Assembly (NCBI RefSeq): GCF_040685555.1
Contig: NZ_JBFBIK010000026.1
Location: forward strand, 10,621-74,620
Reading direction: 5' to 3'
Source: Sphaerisporangium sp040685555
Lineage (GTDB): Bacteria; Actinomycetota; Actinomycetes; Streptosporangiales; Streptosporangiaceae
Length of the DNA: 64,000 nt
Notes under the pieces: generated by a model
What the model was told of the DNA's origin: nothing
Database searches by the model: none
The model's input: only the letters and a program-made list of their open reading frames with translations
Made by a program: the position numbers and the translations under genes
Shown: one piece after another, positions 7,332 to 16,625 of the stretch
Layout: each line of letters opens with the position of its first letter
How positions within the stretch are numbered: position 1 is the stretch's first letter

Positions 7332-9713
7332 ATGGACCAGCCGGTTCTGGAGGCGCAGCGGTGGGTCAATTCGGTCTATGGGAAGGTCGACGGGTACGAG
7401 CCCATCGTTGAGGACGGAAGGACCGGCCGGGCGACCGTGCGGGCGCTTGTACGAGCCCTGCGGCACGAGCTGGGCCTCCCCCCGGGCGACGCTTTCGGGC
7501 CGGACGCGCTGGAAGCCCTCGCCGCCGCGTACCCGATGGTCGGCGCGGGCACGGCCGATCCGAACATCATCAAGATCGTGCAGTGCGGGCTCTCCTGCAA
7601 GGGCTACGACGGCGGCGGCATGTCCGGCGCGTACGACACGGCCACCGGCACCGGCGTGACCAAGCTGCGGGCGGACATGGGGGTCGACGAGGCGTTCCCC
7701 CCGAACGGCGTCTCACCGAAGGTCTTCCAGGGCCTGCTGTCGACGGACTCGTACGTCCCCACTACTGGCGGCTCGCAGCGGATACGACAAATCCAGAAAT
7801 GGTTGAACGGCACCTACGTTCACCGCAGGGACTTTCCCATCATTCCGTGCGACGGGCACTTTTCCCGCGAGGTGCGCAGGTCTTTGCTGCTCGGGATCCA
7901 GTTCGAGATCGGGATGGACGACGACACCGCGACCGGGCGGTTCGACGCCGGAACCCAGGCGGGCATCAAGGACCAGGCCGTCCTCGGCCCCGGCGCCGAC
8001 GATACGGGGAAACGGTTCGTCCGCCTGTTTCAGGCTGCGATGACGTTGCACGGGTGGGACGTCCCCTTCGACGGGGAGTACACCACCGCCGTGGCGGACA
8101 CGGTCGCGGAGTTCCAGGGGTTCGCGCGACTGCTGCCCGACAACGGCATCGCCGGTTACCAGACGTGGGCGTCGCTGCTCGCGAGCAACGGCGACCCCAC
8201 CCGCAGGGGAACGGCATGCGCCTGCGCCACCGAGATCACCCCGGCCCGGGCGTTCGTCCTTAAGGTGGAGGGCTACCTGACCGTGGGGCGCTACCTGACG
8301 GACGCTCCCGGACCGACAGCGGACGAGCCCGTCCAGCCGGACGGGAGGACCCAACCCGACGAGAGGACCCAGCCAGACGAACGCGTCCAAACGGACGGGG
8401 GGACCCAACCGGAGGAGAGCCGGCCGGACGAGGGGATCCAGCCGGACGAACAGAGCCGGCCCTTTGAGCGGATTCAGCCGGGCGAGCTGGAGACGATCGC
8501 GTCCGGGGGGTTGAGCGCGTTCCCGATCTACCAGGCGGGCGGCCGCGACCACTTCTCGGCCAAGCAAGGAGCCGAAGACGCGCTGGCCGCCCTGGAGGCC
8601 GCTCGGGACCACGGGTTCGCACGCGGGACGACGATCTACTTCACGGTCGGCTTCGACGCGCTCGACGGCGACTTCGGCCAGCGGCTCATCCCGCACTTCC
8701 ATGCGCTGGCCACGCGCATGAGGCACTACGGCGGTGAGTTCAAGATAGGCGTCCACGGCTCGCGCGACGTCTGTGGCCGCCTGGTGCGAGAGGGCCTCAC
8801 CGTGTCCAGCTTCGTCGCCGACATGCCGGCCGAGTTCGGTGGCAACCTCGGCTTCCCGCTGCCCCCCGACTGGGCGTTCGACCACATATCGACCCTCACG
8901 CTCGGCACCGGTCCCGGCAGCGTCCAGATCGGCAACGCCGTGGCCTCCGGCCGGGACCCGGGCCAGTCGCTGTTCGTGTCGCCCACCCCGGCGAGCGGGC
9001 CGCTCGACGTGAACTTCGACCTGTCACGCCGCCAGGCGCTGCTGGACGACCTGAGGTCGATCGCGGGCCACGAGACGCCGGTCCGGCGGGACTCCACCGA
9101 GCACTCGCTCGATCTGGTCCTGCGGCACGACGCGCTGATCACCGGCCTGAGCCGCGCCTACCGGATGCGCAAGGCGCTGATCCAGAGCCCGATCTTCTGG
9201 GAGACCCGCTGGCTCACGCCCGAGGACGCGCCGGAGGATCTCGCCGTCACGGCGTACTACGGCTATCGCGCCGAGCTGGAAGCATGGCAGAAGCTGCCGC
9301 CCGAGCAGCAGGTGATCACCGCCGCGCCGACTCCCCCTTCTCCCCAGAAGGACGACGCGAGAACCGGCCTCGGACGGATGCTCGCGCGCTCCGCGATCAC
9401 GGCGCACAACCACGCGGTCGACGCCGGCCTCGTCGAGGGAGAGCGGCTGGACCCCGATGACTGGCACGTGATGCGCGACATGTGGCGATGGCTCCGCGAG
9501 GACCCGGACCACAACATCAGCACTGTGCCGCTGATGCTCGTCAACGCCGCGCATGAGGCGGGCGTGGACAGCGACCCCCTCTCCTACGACGACACCCGGC
9601 TGAGCCAGGTGATGGCCCGATACCGGGGCACGGGGCCGGACGCCGAGCGGTACGGGCGCGAGCTGCCGGCCGTCTACGCGGTGTTCGAGAAGCACAACGC
9701 CTTGCTCAGATAG
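7332..9713 (+). CDS. DUF1906 glycoside-hydrolase-like protein with peptidoglycan-binding repeats
   Basis: A 793-residue protein. The first 300 residues contain repeated peptidoglycan-binding-like modules (for example FDGEYTTAVADTVAEFQG). Residues about 310-560 form a DUF1906 domain (Rv2525c-like, GH25-type TIM barrel), recognised by VEGYLTVGRYLTDAPG, LSAFPIYQ, GTTIYFTVGFDA and IGVHGSRDVC. This domain is interrupted by a hydrophilic repeat tract of TQPDER-type units (about residues 335-380). The C-terminal 230 residues are of unknown family. ATG at 7332 has a near-perfect GGAGGAGGGG site. There is no signal peptide or Tat motif, so export, if any, must use another route. The active site is not certain; related proteins lack proven hydrolase activity. 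Confidence 0.75.
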   Translation: MDQPVLEAQRWVNSVYGKVDGYEPIVEDGRTGRATVRALVRALRHELGLPPGDAFGPDALEALAAAYPMVGAGTADPNIIKIVQCGLSCKGYDGGGMSGAYDTATGTGVTKLRADMGVDEAFPPNGVSPKVFQGLLSTDSYVPTTGGSQRIRQIQKWLNGTYVHRRDFPIIPCDGHFSREVRRSLLLGIQFEIGMDDDTATGRFDAGTQAGIKDQAVLGPGADDTGKRFVRLFQAAMTLHGWDVPFDGEYTTAVADTVAEFQGFARLLPDNGIAGYQTWASLLASNGDPTRRGTACACATEITPARAFVLKVEGYLTVGRYLTDAPGPTADEPVQPDGRTQPDERTQPDERVQTDGGTQPEESRPDEGIQPDEQSRPFERIQPGELETIASGGLSAFPIYQAGGRDHFSAKQGAEDALAALEAARDHGFARGTTIYFTVGFDALDGDFGQRLIPHFHALATRMRHYGGEFKIGVHGSRDVCGRLVREGLTVSSFVADMPAEFGGNLGFPLPPDWAFDHISTLTLGTGPGSVQIGNAVASGRDPGQSLFVSPTPASGPLDVNFDLSRRQALLDDLRSIAGHETPVRRDSTEHSLDLVLRHDALITGLSRAYRMRKALIQSPIFWETRWLTPEDAPEDLAVTAYYGYRAELEAWQKLPPEQQVITAAPTPPSPQKDDARTGLGRMLARSAITAHNHAVDAGLVEGERLDPDDWHVMRDMWRWLREDPDHNISTVPLMLVNAAHEAGVDSDPLSYDDTRLSQVMARYRGTGPDAERYGRELPAVYAVFEKHNALLR

Positions 9714-9785
9714 CGTCACACCCGTCGAACCGCCTTCCCGAGACGCTGGCGCCTCACATCACATGCCGACGCCGGCCCGCCGCCG

Positions 9786-11711
9786 TCACGTGTCGACGTC
9801 GGCCTGCGGCCGGCCGCCGGACAGGAGCGGGTAGCCGGGCCCCCGGTCGAAGAAGGTAGCCGGCCGGGCGGTACGGAGCTCCGCGCGGAGCCTGTCGGTG
9901 GCTTCGAGGTCGGCCCGGAGGTCGCCGCCCGAGCCGGCCAAGCCGCCCGAGCCGCCCGAGCCAGCCGGACCAGCCGAACCGCCCGAACCAGCCGAACCGC
10001 CCGAGCCAGCCGGGCCGTCCAGGCCGGCCGGGTCGTGCAGGATGACGCCGTAGTCGTCGCGTGCCGCTTCCACCGACACCTTGCCGTCGCGGACGTCCGC
10101 CGCCACCAGCGCCGGGTCGCGGTCGTACGGCGAGCCCCACCCGCCGCCCCCGGTGGTCCTGACCCGGACGATCTCGCCCTCCTTCACCGGGAAGTCGTCG
10201 ACCAGCCCCTCCATCTCCCGGTCTCCGACGGTCACGAGGAACGGGCGGCCGGCCCTGCCGCCGTTCACTCCCCAGCACGCGAGGATCGAGCGGTCGGCGA
10301 TGGACATGAAGGAGGCGTCACGCAGCATGCGGATGTGCTTGTCGTACCCGAGCCCGCCGCGATAGAGCCCCGCCCCGCCGGAGTCGCGGGCGAGCCCGAG
10401 CCGCTCGACCCGGAACGGCCAGCGCGACTCGGCGAACTCAACGGGGATGTTGCGCGAGTCGGGGACGACGTGGATGGTGTCCTCCCCGTCGGCGTACCAG
10501 CGCCCTCCCGAGCCGCCGCCGAGCACCTCCCGCATGAGGTACGGCCGCCCGTCGTGGTCGTCCCCGTACACGCCGGTGTAGCGGATGGTCTCCTGGTCGG
10601 CGGGCATGCGCCCGCCGGTGGCCTTGGCGAGCACCCCGGCGAGCACGCCGAGCAGGCGCAGGATGACGAACGTGCGCGCGTTCGTCGGCGCCGGGAAGAT
10701 CGGCGTGAGCAGGGTGCCCTTCTCGGGGAACCTCATCTCGATCAGGGGGACGACGCCCTCGTTGACGTCCAGCTCCGCCATCCGCTCCGGGGTGTCGGCG
10801 AGGTTGCGCAGGATGGGCGCCAGCCACTTCTTCAGGAACACCCCGTCGGCGTAGTCGCCGGCGTGGTTGATCGGGCCCTTGGCCTGCGGCGAGGTGCCGG
10901 TGAAGTCGATGACGAGCGGCTTGTCCGCCGCGTGGTCGACGGTCAGCGTGATGCGCTGGGCGTGCAGTTTCGGCTCGTCCACGCCGTCGTGCTCGGCGTA
11001 GTCCTCCCAGACGTGGACCCCCTCGGGGATCTTGGCGAGCAGCTCGCGGCGGAACGTCTCGGTGGTGTTGGAGATGATCGCGTCGAAGCACGCCTCGACC
11101 GCCGCCCTGCCGTACCTGCCGAACAGCTCGCCGAGGCGGCGGGCGCCCATCAGGCAGGCCGAGCACTCCGCGTCGAGGTCTCCTGCCAGGGAGTCGGGCA
11201 TGCGGGAGTTGCGGGTCATGATGGTCAGCGCGGCGCGGTTGGGCTCGCCGCGGTCCCACAGCTTGATCGGGGGGACCATCAGCCCCTCCTCGAACGCGCT
11301 GCGCGCGTGGGAGGGCATGGAGCCGGGCACCGCCCCGCCGATGTCGTCATGATGGCCGAAGGCCTGCACGAACGCGACCACCTCGCCGTCGTGGAACACC
11401 GGCACGGTGACGCACAGGTCGGGGAGGTGGCCGATGCCGCCCTCGGACAGGTAGACGTCGTTGTGGAAGAAGACGTCACCCGGGTTCATCTCCGAGACCG
11501 GGAAGTCGCGCACGATCGGCTGCACGAGGGCGGAGTACGAGCGGCCGGTCAGCTTGCGCAGCCGTACGTCGTGGATGCCCGCCCGGAAGTCGTGCGCGTC
11601 GCGGATCATCGGGGAGCGGGCCGTGCGGGCGATCGCCGTCTCGACCTCCATCTCCACCGACGCGAGCGTTCCCTCGACGATCTCGACCAGCACCGGGTCA
11701 ACGGTTGTCAC
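9786..11711 (-). CDS. hyuB: Hydantoinase B / 5-oxoprolinase beta-type subunit
   Basis: A 641-residue HyuB-family protein, which with HyuA forms an ATP-dependent amidohydrolase cleaving cyclic amides such as hydantoins or 5-oxoproline. Family marks include EMNPGDVFFHNDVY, GHHDDIGG, a GTSPQAKGPINHAGD block and GGLGYDKHIRM. The start is the GTG at 11711, which overlaps the hyuA stop codon in GTGA, implying translational coupling. Near the C-terminus is a low-complexity Gly/Ser/Ala tract (about 9930-10020) encoded by short imperfect repeats, absent from most relatives, followed by a normal family tail. Substrate specificity cannot be read from sequence. Confidence 0.9.
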   Translation of the reverse strand: MTTVDPVLVEIVEGTLASVEMEVETAIARTARSPMIRDAHDFRAGIHDVRLRKLTGRSYSALVQPIVRDFPVSEMNPGDVFFHNDVYLSEGGIGHLPDLCVTVPVFHDGEVVAFVQAFGHHDDIGGAVPGSMPSHARSAFEEGLMVPPIKLWDRGEPNRAALTIMTRNSRMPDSLAGDLDAECSACLMGARRLGELFGRYGRAAVEACFDAIISNTTETFRRELLAKIPEGVHVWEDYAEHDGVDEPKLHAQRITLTVDHAADKPLVIDFTGTSPQAKGPINHAGDYADGVFLKKWLAPILRNLADTPERMAELDVNEGVVPLIEMRFPEKGTLLTPIFPAPTNARTFVILRLLGVLAGVLAKATGGRMPADQETIRYTGVYGDDHDGRPYLMREVLGGGSGGRWYADGEDTIHVVPDSRNIPVEFAESRWPFRVERLGLARDSGGAGLYRGGLGYDKHIRMLRDASFMSIADRSILACWGVNGGRAGRPFLVTVGDREMEGLVDDFPVKEGEIVRVRTTGGGGWGSPYDRDPALVAADVRDGKVSVEAARDDYGVILHDPAGLDGPAGSGGSAGSGGSAGPAGSGGSGGLAGSGGDLRADLEATDRLRAELRTARPATFFDRGPGYPLLSGGRPQADVDT

Positions 11712-13792
11712 TCGCCCGCTCCGTCCTTGTGCGCGGTGGCCCGGCGGACCACGAGGTTGGCGTGCCGGTCCACCTCGGCGGTGAAGCCCGGATGCAGCGG
11801 CAGGGTGGAGCCGTACTCCTCGATCACCGCGGGCCCGGTGACGACGTCGCCGCGGCGCAGGTCGCCACGCCGGTGGACCGGCGCGGTCCACCAGCCGTTC
11901 TGGTGGAGCGGCGAGCCCGGGTCCTCGTCGAAGTACACCGCCCGCTCCCCCGCGGGTGCCGCCGCCGCGCCGTCCGCCGGGGGAAGCTCGCGGATGACGG
12001 GCCGGGTGATGGGGCCGATGCCGGAGACCCGCAGGTTGACCCATTCGACGGCGTGCCGGGGATCGTCGCGGTAGCCGTACCCGTAGAGCTTGTGGTGGGC
12101 CTCGTGGAACCGGTCGAGCACCTCCGCGCGCCACGCCTCGTCGATCGGGCCGGCGGGGGCGGGCACGCGCACCTCGTACGCCTGGCCGTAGTAGCGCAGG
12201 TCGGCGCTGCGCGCGTAGACGTGTCGGCCGGCGGGAAACCCCTCGCGGTCGAGCGTGGCGGCGGCCTGGGCCTCCAGGTCGCCGAGGATGCCCGCCGCCG
12301 TGCCCAGGGAGAGCTCGCGGGTCACGTGCGTGCGGACGTAGTCGTTCTTCACGTCCACGGTGAGCAGCCCGAACGCCGACACGTTGCCGGGGTTGGGCGG
12401 GACGACGACCGCCGGGACCGACAGGATGTCGATGAGGCGGCAGACCAGCAGCGGCCCCGAGCCGCCGAAGGCGACCATCGGGAAGTCCCGCACGTCGAGG
12501 CCGCGCTTGACGGTGATCTGGCGGATGGCGTTGGACTGGTTGAACGCGCTGATCTCCAGGACGCCGACGGCCGTGCGCTCGGGCGACAGGCCGAGCTTGC
12601 CGGCCAGCGCCTCGATGCCGGCCCTGGCCGCGTCCGCGTCCAGCGGGATCTCGCCGCCGAGCAGGTGGGGCGGCACGCGGCCGAGGTAGACGTGCGCGTC
12701 GGTGACCGTGACCTCGGTGCCGCCCTTGCCGTAGCAGATGGGGCCCGGGTCGGCGCCGGCCGACTTGGGCCCGACCTTGAGCGTGTCCTCGGGCGAGATC
12801 CAGGCGATGGAGCCGCCGCCCGCGCCGACGGTCACGATGTCGATCATCGGGATCTTGCACGGGTACCGGCCGATGGAGCCCTCGGTGGTGAGGGACGGCT
12901 CGCCGTCGACGACGACCGCGACGTCCGTCGAGGTGCCGCCGCCGTCGAGGGTGATGACCGACGGGTGCCCGCCCGTGCCCGCGATGAGCGCGGCGCCCAG
13001 CGCGCCCGCGGCCGGGCCCGACAGCACCGTCGTGATCGGCTGGTGGACGACCTCCGTCGCCGACAGCACCCCGCCGTTGCTCTTCATCACCGAGAACGGC
13101 ATGCCGAGGCGCGAGGACAGGTTCGCGATGTAGCGGCGCATGGTGGGCTTGACCGCCGCGTCGACCAGGGTGGTGACCGAGCGCTCGTACTCGCGGTACT
13201 CGCGGAGCACGTCGCTCGACAGGGACACGACGGCGCCGGGGTGCTCCCGTTCGAGCACCTCGCGCATGCGCCGCTCGTGCGCGGGGTTGGCGTAGGAGTG
13301 CAGGAAGCACACGCCGAGCGCGGTGACGCCGCGGTCGCGGAACCACCGTGCCACCCGCACCGCTTCCTCCTCGTCGAACGGCCGCACCTCCTCGCCGAGG
13401 TGGTCGAGCCGCCCGCCGACCGTCTTCACCCGGTGTACGGGCACGATGCGCGGCGGCTTGACCCAGAAGTAGGAGTTGCCGTAGCCGTCCGGCACGCTCT
13501 GCCGGGCGATCTCCAGGATGAACTCGAATCCCTCTGTGGTGACGAAGCCCAGGTCGACCGGACGGTCTTCGAGCAGCTGGTTGGTCGCCACGGTCGTGCC
13601 GTGCACGATGCCGCCGACCTCCGACAGGCTCCTGCCCGCCAGTACCTTGTGCACGCCGTTCATGAACCCGTCGGCGGGGTTGGCCGGAGTGGAGGGGGTC
13701 TTGGTCGTGGTGATCTCACCGGTCTGCTCGTCCACCGCGACCACGTCGGTGAACGTGCCCCCGGTGTCGACGCCGATTCGGACGGTGCGCAT
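11708..13792 (-). CDS. hyuA: Hydantoinase A / 5-oxoprolinase alpha-type subunit
   Basis: A 694-residue actin-fold ATPase subunit. The N-terminal phosphate-binding motif is GVDTGGTFTDVVAVD, and the later ITLDGGGTSTDVAVV motif is typical of HyuA. It activates the cyclic amide with ATP for hydrolysis by HyuB. The start is set at the ATG 13792 directly before the conserved N-terminus; the frame extends 30 codons upstream but those residues are not family-like, and the ribosome-binding site is weak. The stop overlaps the hyuB GTG. No transporter or regulator is adjacent. Confidence 0.9.
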   Translation of the reverse strand: MRTVRIGVDTGGTFTDVVAVDEQTGEITTTKTPSTPANPADGFMNGVHKVLAGRSLSEVGGIVHGTTVATNQLLEDRPVDLGFVTTEGFEFILEIARQSVPDGYGNSYFWVKPPRIVPVHRVKTVGGRLDHLGEEVRPFDEEEAVRVARWFRDRGVTALGVCFLHSYANPAHERRMREVLEREHPGAVVSLSSDVLREYREYERSVTTLVDAAVKPTMRRYIANLSSRLGMPFSVMKSNGGVLSATEVVHQPITTVLSGPAAGALGAALIAGTGGHPSVITLDGGGTSTDVAVVVDGEPSLTTEGSIGRYPCKIPMIDIVTVGAGGGSIAWISPEDTLKVGPKSAGADPGPICYGKGGTEVTVTDAHVYLGRVPPHLLGGEIPLDADAARAGIEALAGKLGLSPERTAVGVLEISAFNQSNAIRQITVKRGLDVRDFPMVAFGGSGPLLVCRLIDILSVPAVVVPPNPGNVSAFGLLTVDVKNDYVRTHVTRELSLGTAAGILGDLEAQAAATLDREGFPAGRHVYARSADLRYYGQAYEVRVPAPAGPIDEAWRAEVLDRFHEAHHKLYGYGYRDDPRHAVEWVNLRVSGIGPITRPVIRELPPADGAAAAPAGERAVYFDEDPGSPLHQNGWWTAPVHRRGDLRRGDVVTGPAVIEEYGSTLPLHPGFTAEVDRHANLVVRRATAHKDGAGE

Positions 13793-13936
13793 GCCTTCAG
13801 TGTCTACTGAACCGCTCCGGATTGCGGAATCAGCAACATCCGCCAAGGAATCGGCCACTCGTAGGCAGGTATAGCCCTGCATTCAGGCGACCCTGGTCCC
13901 GTGGAACCTCTTGCCCGCGCGAGCGGTAGGAAGGGC

Positions 13937-15193
13937 ATGGAGCGACGCGAATTCCTGAAGGTGACCGGCGGCCTCGCCGGCGCGGCACTGCTCACGTCCT
14001 GCGCGCGGCCTCCCGCCGCCGCACCGGCGTCCCCCGCGGGCACGCCCCGGCCCTCCGCCCACGTGCTCTTCGCCGACGTCTCGGACCGTCTGTCCGCCCT
14101 CGACACCCGCTCAGGGGCGACGATCTTCTCCACGGCGCGGCCGGTCGCGGGAGCGGCCTGGTATCGCCTGTACACCGTGTCCGCGGCGGGCGAACTGCTG
14201 ACCCTCGACTCCGTGACCGGCAGGGAGCTGAGCCGCGCCACCGTCCCACGTGGCGTGGTCGCACGTGTGGTGTCGCCGCTCGGGGACGTCGTGGCCCTCG
14301 GCGCCCCTCCCCCGGCCTCGCCGTACGGCCGGCCGGGGCGGCGCTCGACGACGCTCGTCGTCGCCGATCCATCCGGGTCCACGGCTCCCAAGGTCGTACG
14401 GCTGAAGGGCAACTTCGAGCCCGACGCCTTCTCCACCGACGGGAAGGCGCTGTTCCTCCTTGAGTACCTGCCCGCGACCTCGCCGGAGAGCTACCGCGTC
14501 AAGGCCTACGACATCGAGCGAGGCGCGTTCTCGCCCCTGTTCACCCGCGAGAAGCGGCCCGTGCCGGCGGGGGCCGAGGAGACGATGCGGGGTGACGGGC
14601 GGGTCGCCGTGCTGTCGCCCGGCCGCGATCGGCTCTACACGCTCTACACCCACCAGCCCAACCACCTGCACACCCGCGACCTGGTCGCGGGCAGGACCAC
14701 GGGGGTCCACGCGTTCGTCCACGTGCTCGACCTCGGCCAGCGGTGGGCCTACTGCCTCGACCTGCCGGAACCGTTCGGACGCGGCCCGGCGGAGGGCCAC
14801 ACGCTGGCGGTGTCCGCCGCCGCCCTGTACGTCTACGACGGAGGCAGCGGCATCCTGCTCCGGGCGAGCACCGAGTCGCTGGAGGTCGAGAGGACGGTCG
14901 TCGTCGGCGCGTCGTCCGGCGCCGCGTCGGCGGCGTCGGAAGGCGCTTCGCTGTACGTCGCCGCCGGGCCGTCCGTGCGGTCGATCGATCCCGGCTCGCT
15001 CGCCGTGCGGGGCGAGTGGCGCCTGCCGGCGGCCGCCCGCGGCGTCGCGGTGACCCCGGACGAGCGCGCCTTCTACGCGGGCGTCCCCGGCGGCGTCGTA
15101 CGGTTCGACGGCCGGACGGGGCGCGAGGTCTCCCGCATCGCGGTCCCGGGCATCTCCCTGCTCCGTCACGCGGCGACGCGCCCGGACGGGTGA
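13937..15193 (+). CDS. Tat-exported lipoprotein with YVTN/WD40-like beta-propeller
   Basis: A 418-residue protein with a twin-arginine signal (MERREFLKVTGG) followed by a lipobox-like LLTSC, so it is probably exported folded and lipidated. The mature part is made of repeated blade-like segments (DRLSALDTRSGATIF, GELLTLDSVTGRELS, VVRFDGRTGREVSRI), as in quinoprotein or YVTN beta-propellers. The ATG at 13937 has AGGAAGG seven bases upstream and begins the Tat motif, so it is preferred over 13901. Function is unknown; propellers usually bind proteins or sugars. Confidence 0.75.
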   Translation: MERREFLKVTGGLAGAALLTSCARPPAAAPASPAGTPRPSAHVLFADVSDRLSALDTRSGATIFSTARPVAGAAWYRLYTVSAAGELLTLDSVTGRELSRATVPRGVVARVVSPLGDVVALGAPPPASPYGRPGRRSTTLVVADPSGSTAPKVVRLKGNFEPDAFSTDGKALFLLEYLPATSPESYRVKAYDIERGAFSPLFTREKRPVPAGAEETMRGDGRVAVLSPGRDRLYTLYTHQPNHLHTRDLVAGRTTGVHAFVHVLDLGQRWAYCLDLPEPFGRGPAEGHTLAVSAAALYVYDGGSGILLRASTESLEVERTVVVGASSGAASAASEGASLYVAAGPSVRSIDPGSLAVRGEWRLPAAARGVAVTPDERAFYAGVPGGVVRFDGRTGREVSRIAVPGISLLRHAATRPDG

Positions 15194-15263
15194 CCGGCTC
15201 GACCGGCCCGGACCGGTCATGCCCGCCCGCCGGCCCGGCGGCCGGGCTGTATGCTGACGCCCC

Positions 15264-15929
15264 GTGAGTGAAATGTCCGCCCTGTCCGCCGTGCCCGCGC
15301 ATCCCCACCGCGACGGCGTGCTGAGGTTCTTCCACGGCCCCATGGACTGCGGCAAGTCCACGCTGGCGTTGCAGATGAACTACAACCACGGCCGCCAGGG
15401 CAGGCGGGGACTGGTGCTCACCAAGCACGACCGCTCGGGCGGCCCCAAGGTCACCAGCCGCATAGGGCTTGGGCTCGAAGCCATCGAGGTCGTCGACGAT
15501 CTCGACCTGGTGGAGCTCGTGCTGGCACACGACCGCGTCGACTACCTGATCTGCGACGAGGCGTGCTTCTACACGGTCGCCCAGATCGAGCAGCTGGCCG
15601 ACCTGGTCGACGAGCACGGCGTCGACGTCTACGCCTTCGGCCTGGCCTCGGACTTCCGGTCGCGGATGTTCCCCGCCGCGCAGCGCCTGTTCGAGCTGGC
15701 CGACGAGGTGTCGCGGTTGCAGGTCGAGGTGCTCTGCTGGTGCGGGCGCGAGGGCAGGCTCAACGCCCGCGTGGTGAACGGGCTGATGGCGCGCACGGGT
15801 GAGCAGGTCGTCATCGCCGACACCGACGGCGCGCAGGTGCACTACCGCGTGCTGTGTCGCCGGCACTATCGCACCGGCGACCTCGGCCCGTCAGTACAGG
15901 CGCAGCACCTGTCCCCCTCGCCCGCCTGA
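15264..15929 (+). CDS. tdk: Thymidine kinase (type II)
   Basis: A 221-residue protein that phosphorylates thymidine with ATP in the salvage pathway. The P-loop is GPMDCGKSTLAL, the Walker B-like segment is VDYLICDEACF, and the lasso/zinc region has paired cysteines (LCWCG and LCRRHY). It starts with GTG at 15264. The stop codon lies two bases from the stop of the convergent DsbA-family gene. Confidence 0.92.
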   Translation: MSEMSALSAVPAHPHRDGVLRFFHGPMDCGKSTLALQMNYNHGRQGRRGLVLTKHDRSGGPKVTSRIGLGLEAIEVVDDLDLVELVLAHDRVDYLICDEACFYTVAQIEQLADLVDEHGVDVYAFGLASDFRSRMFPAAQRLFELADEVSRLQVEVLCWCGREGRLNARVVNGLMARTGEQVVIADTDGAQVHYRVLCRRHYRTGDLGPSVQAQHLSPSPA

Positions 15930-15931
15930 CG

Positions 15932-16588
15932 TCAGACGGAGCAGGCCTCGCCCTGGTCCGGCGGCGCCTGGCCGGTGAGCGAGGCGACCTCCTCCAGGGC
16001 TGCGAGGAGCGTGTCCTCGGGCTGCGCGCCCGAGACGGCGTACTTGCCCTCGAAGAGGAAGAGCGGCACGCCGCTGATGCCGAGCTCGCGGGCCCGGTCG
16101 ATCTGCGCGCGGGTCTCCTCGGCGCCGTCCTCACCGTCCAGGGACACCTGGACCCCCACCTCGCCCGCCAGCTTGGCGAGGGTCTCCCGGCTGCCGATGT
16201 CCAGGCCGTCGCTGAAGTAGGCGCGGAACAGGCGCTGGGCCATCTGCTCGCCCTTGCCCTGTTCGGTCGCGGCCAGGATCAGCCGGTGGGCGTCGAAGGA
16301 GTTGGCCTGCACGGCGTGGTCCATGTGCAGGTCGAGGCCGGACTCGGCGGCCACCCCTGTCACCCGGCCGGTGAGCTGCCGCGTCTGCTCCGGCCCGCCG
16401 AACTTGCGCTCCATCCACGTGGTGAGCGGCTCGCCGAGGGACTCGGCGTCCGGCGCGAGCTGGAACGGCCGCAGCCGCACCTCGACCTCACCGCCCTGCT
16501 CACGGTAGCGCTCGGCTGCGCGCGTGAAGCGCGTGTGGCCGATGTAGCACCAAGGGCATACGACATCAGAAAAAATCTCAACTTTCAC
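15932..16588 (-). CDS. DsbA-family (FrnE-like) oxidoreductase
   Basis: A 218-residue thioredoxin-fold protein with the active-site CPWC at residues 11-14 (FSDVVCPWCYIGH) and a cis-Pro-type segment SGVPLFLF. The helical insertion is typical of the DsbA/2-hydroxychromene isomerase group called FrnE. It has no signal peptide, so it is cytoplasmic. FrnE-like proteins act as disulfide isomerases in oxidative stress or polyketide pathways; which applies here is unknown. Confidence 0.88.
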   Translation of the reverse strand: MKVEIFSDVVCPWCYIGHTRFTRAAERYREQGGEVEVRLRPFQLAPDAESLGEPLTTWMERKFGGPEQTRQLTGRVTGVAAESGLDLHMDHAVQANSFDAHRLILAATEQGKGEQMAQRLFRAYFSDGLDIGSRETLAKLAGEVGVQVSLDGEDGAEETRAQIDRARELGISGVPLFLFEGKYAVSGAQPEDTLLAALEEVASLTGQAPPDQGEACSV

Positions 16589-16625
16589 ATGATGCTCAAC
16601 CGCGGCAAACTAGCCAAACATTCCG

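Noticed and set aside
10035..12074. 679-codon plus-strand frame across hyuB
   Set aside because: It lies antisense to hyuB/hyuA, has no ribosome site, and has the composition of a shadow frame.
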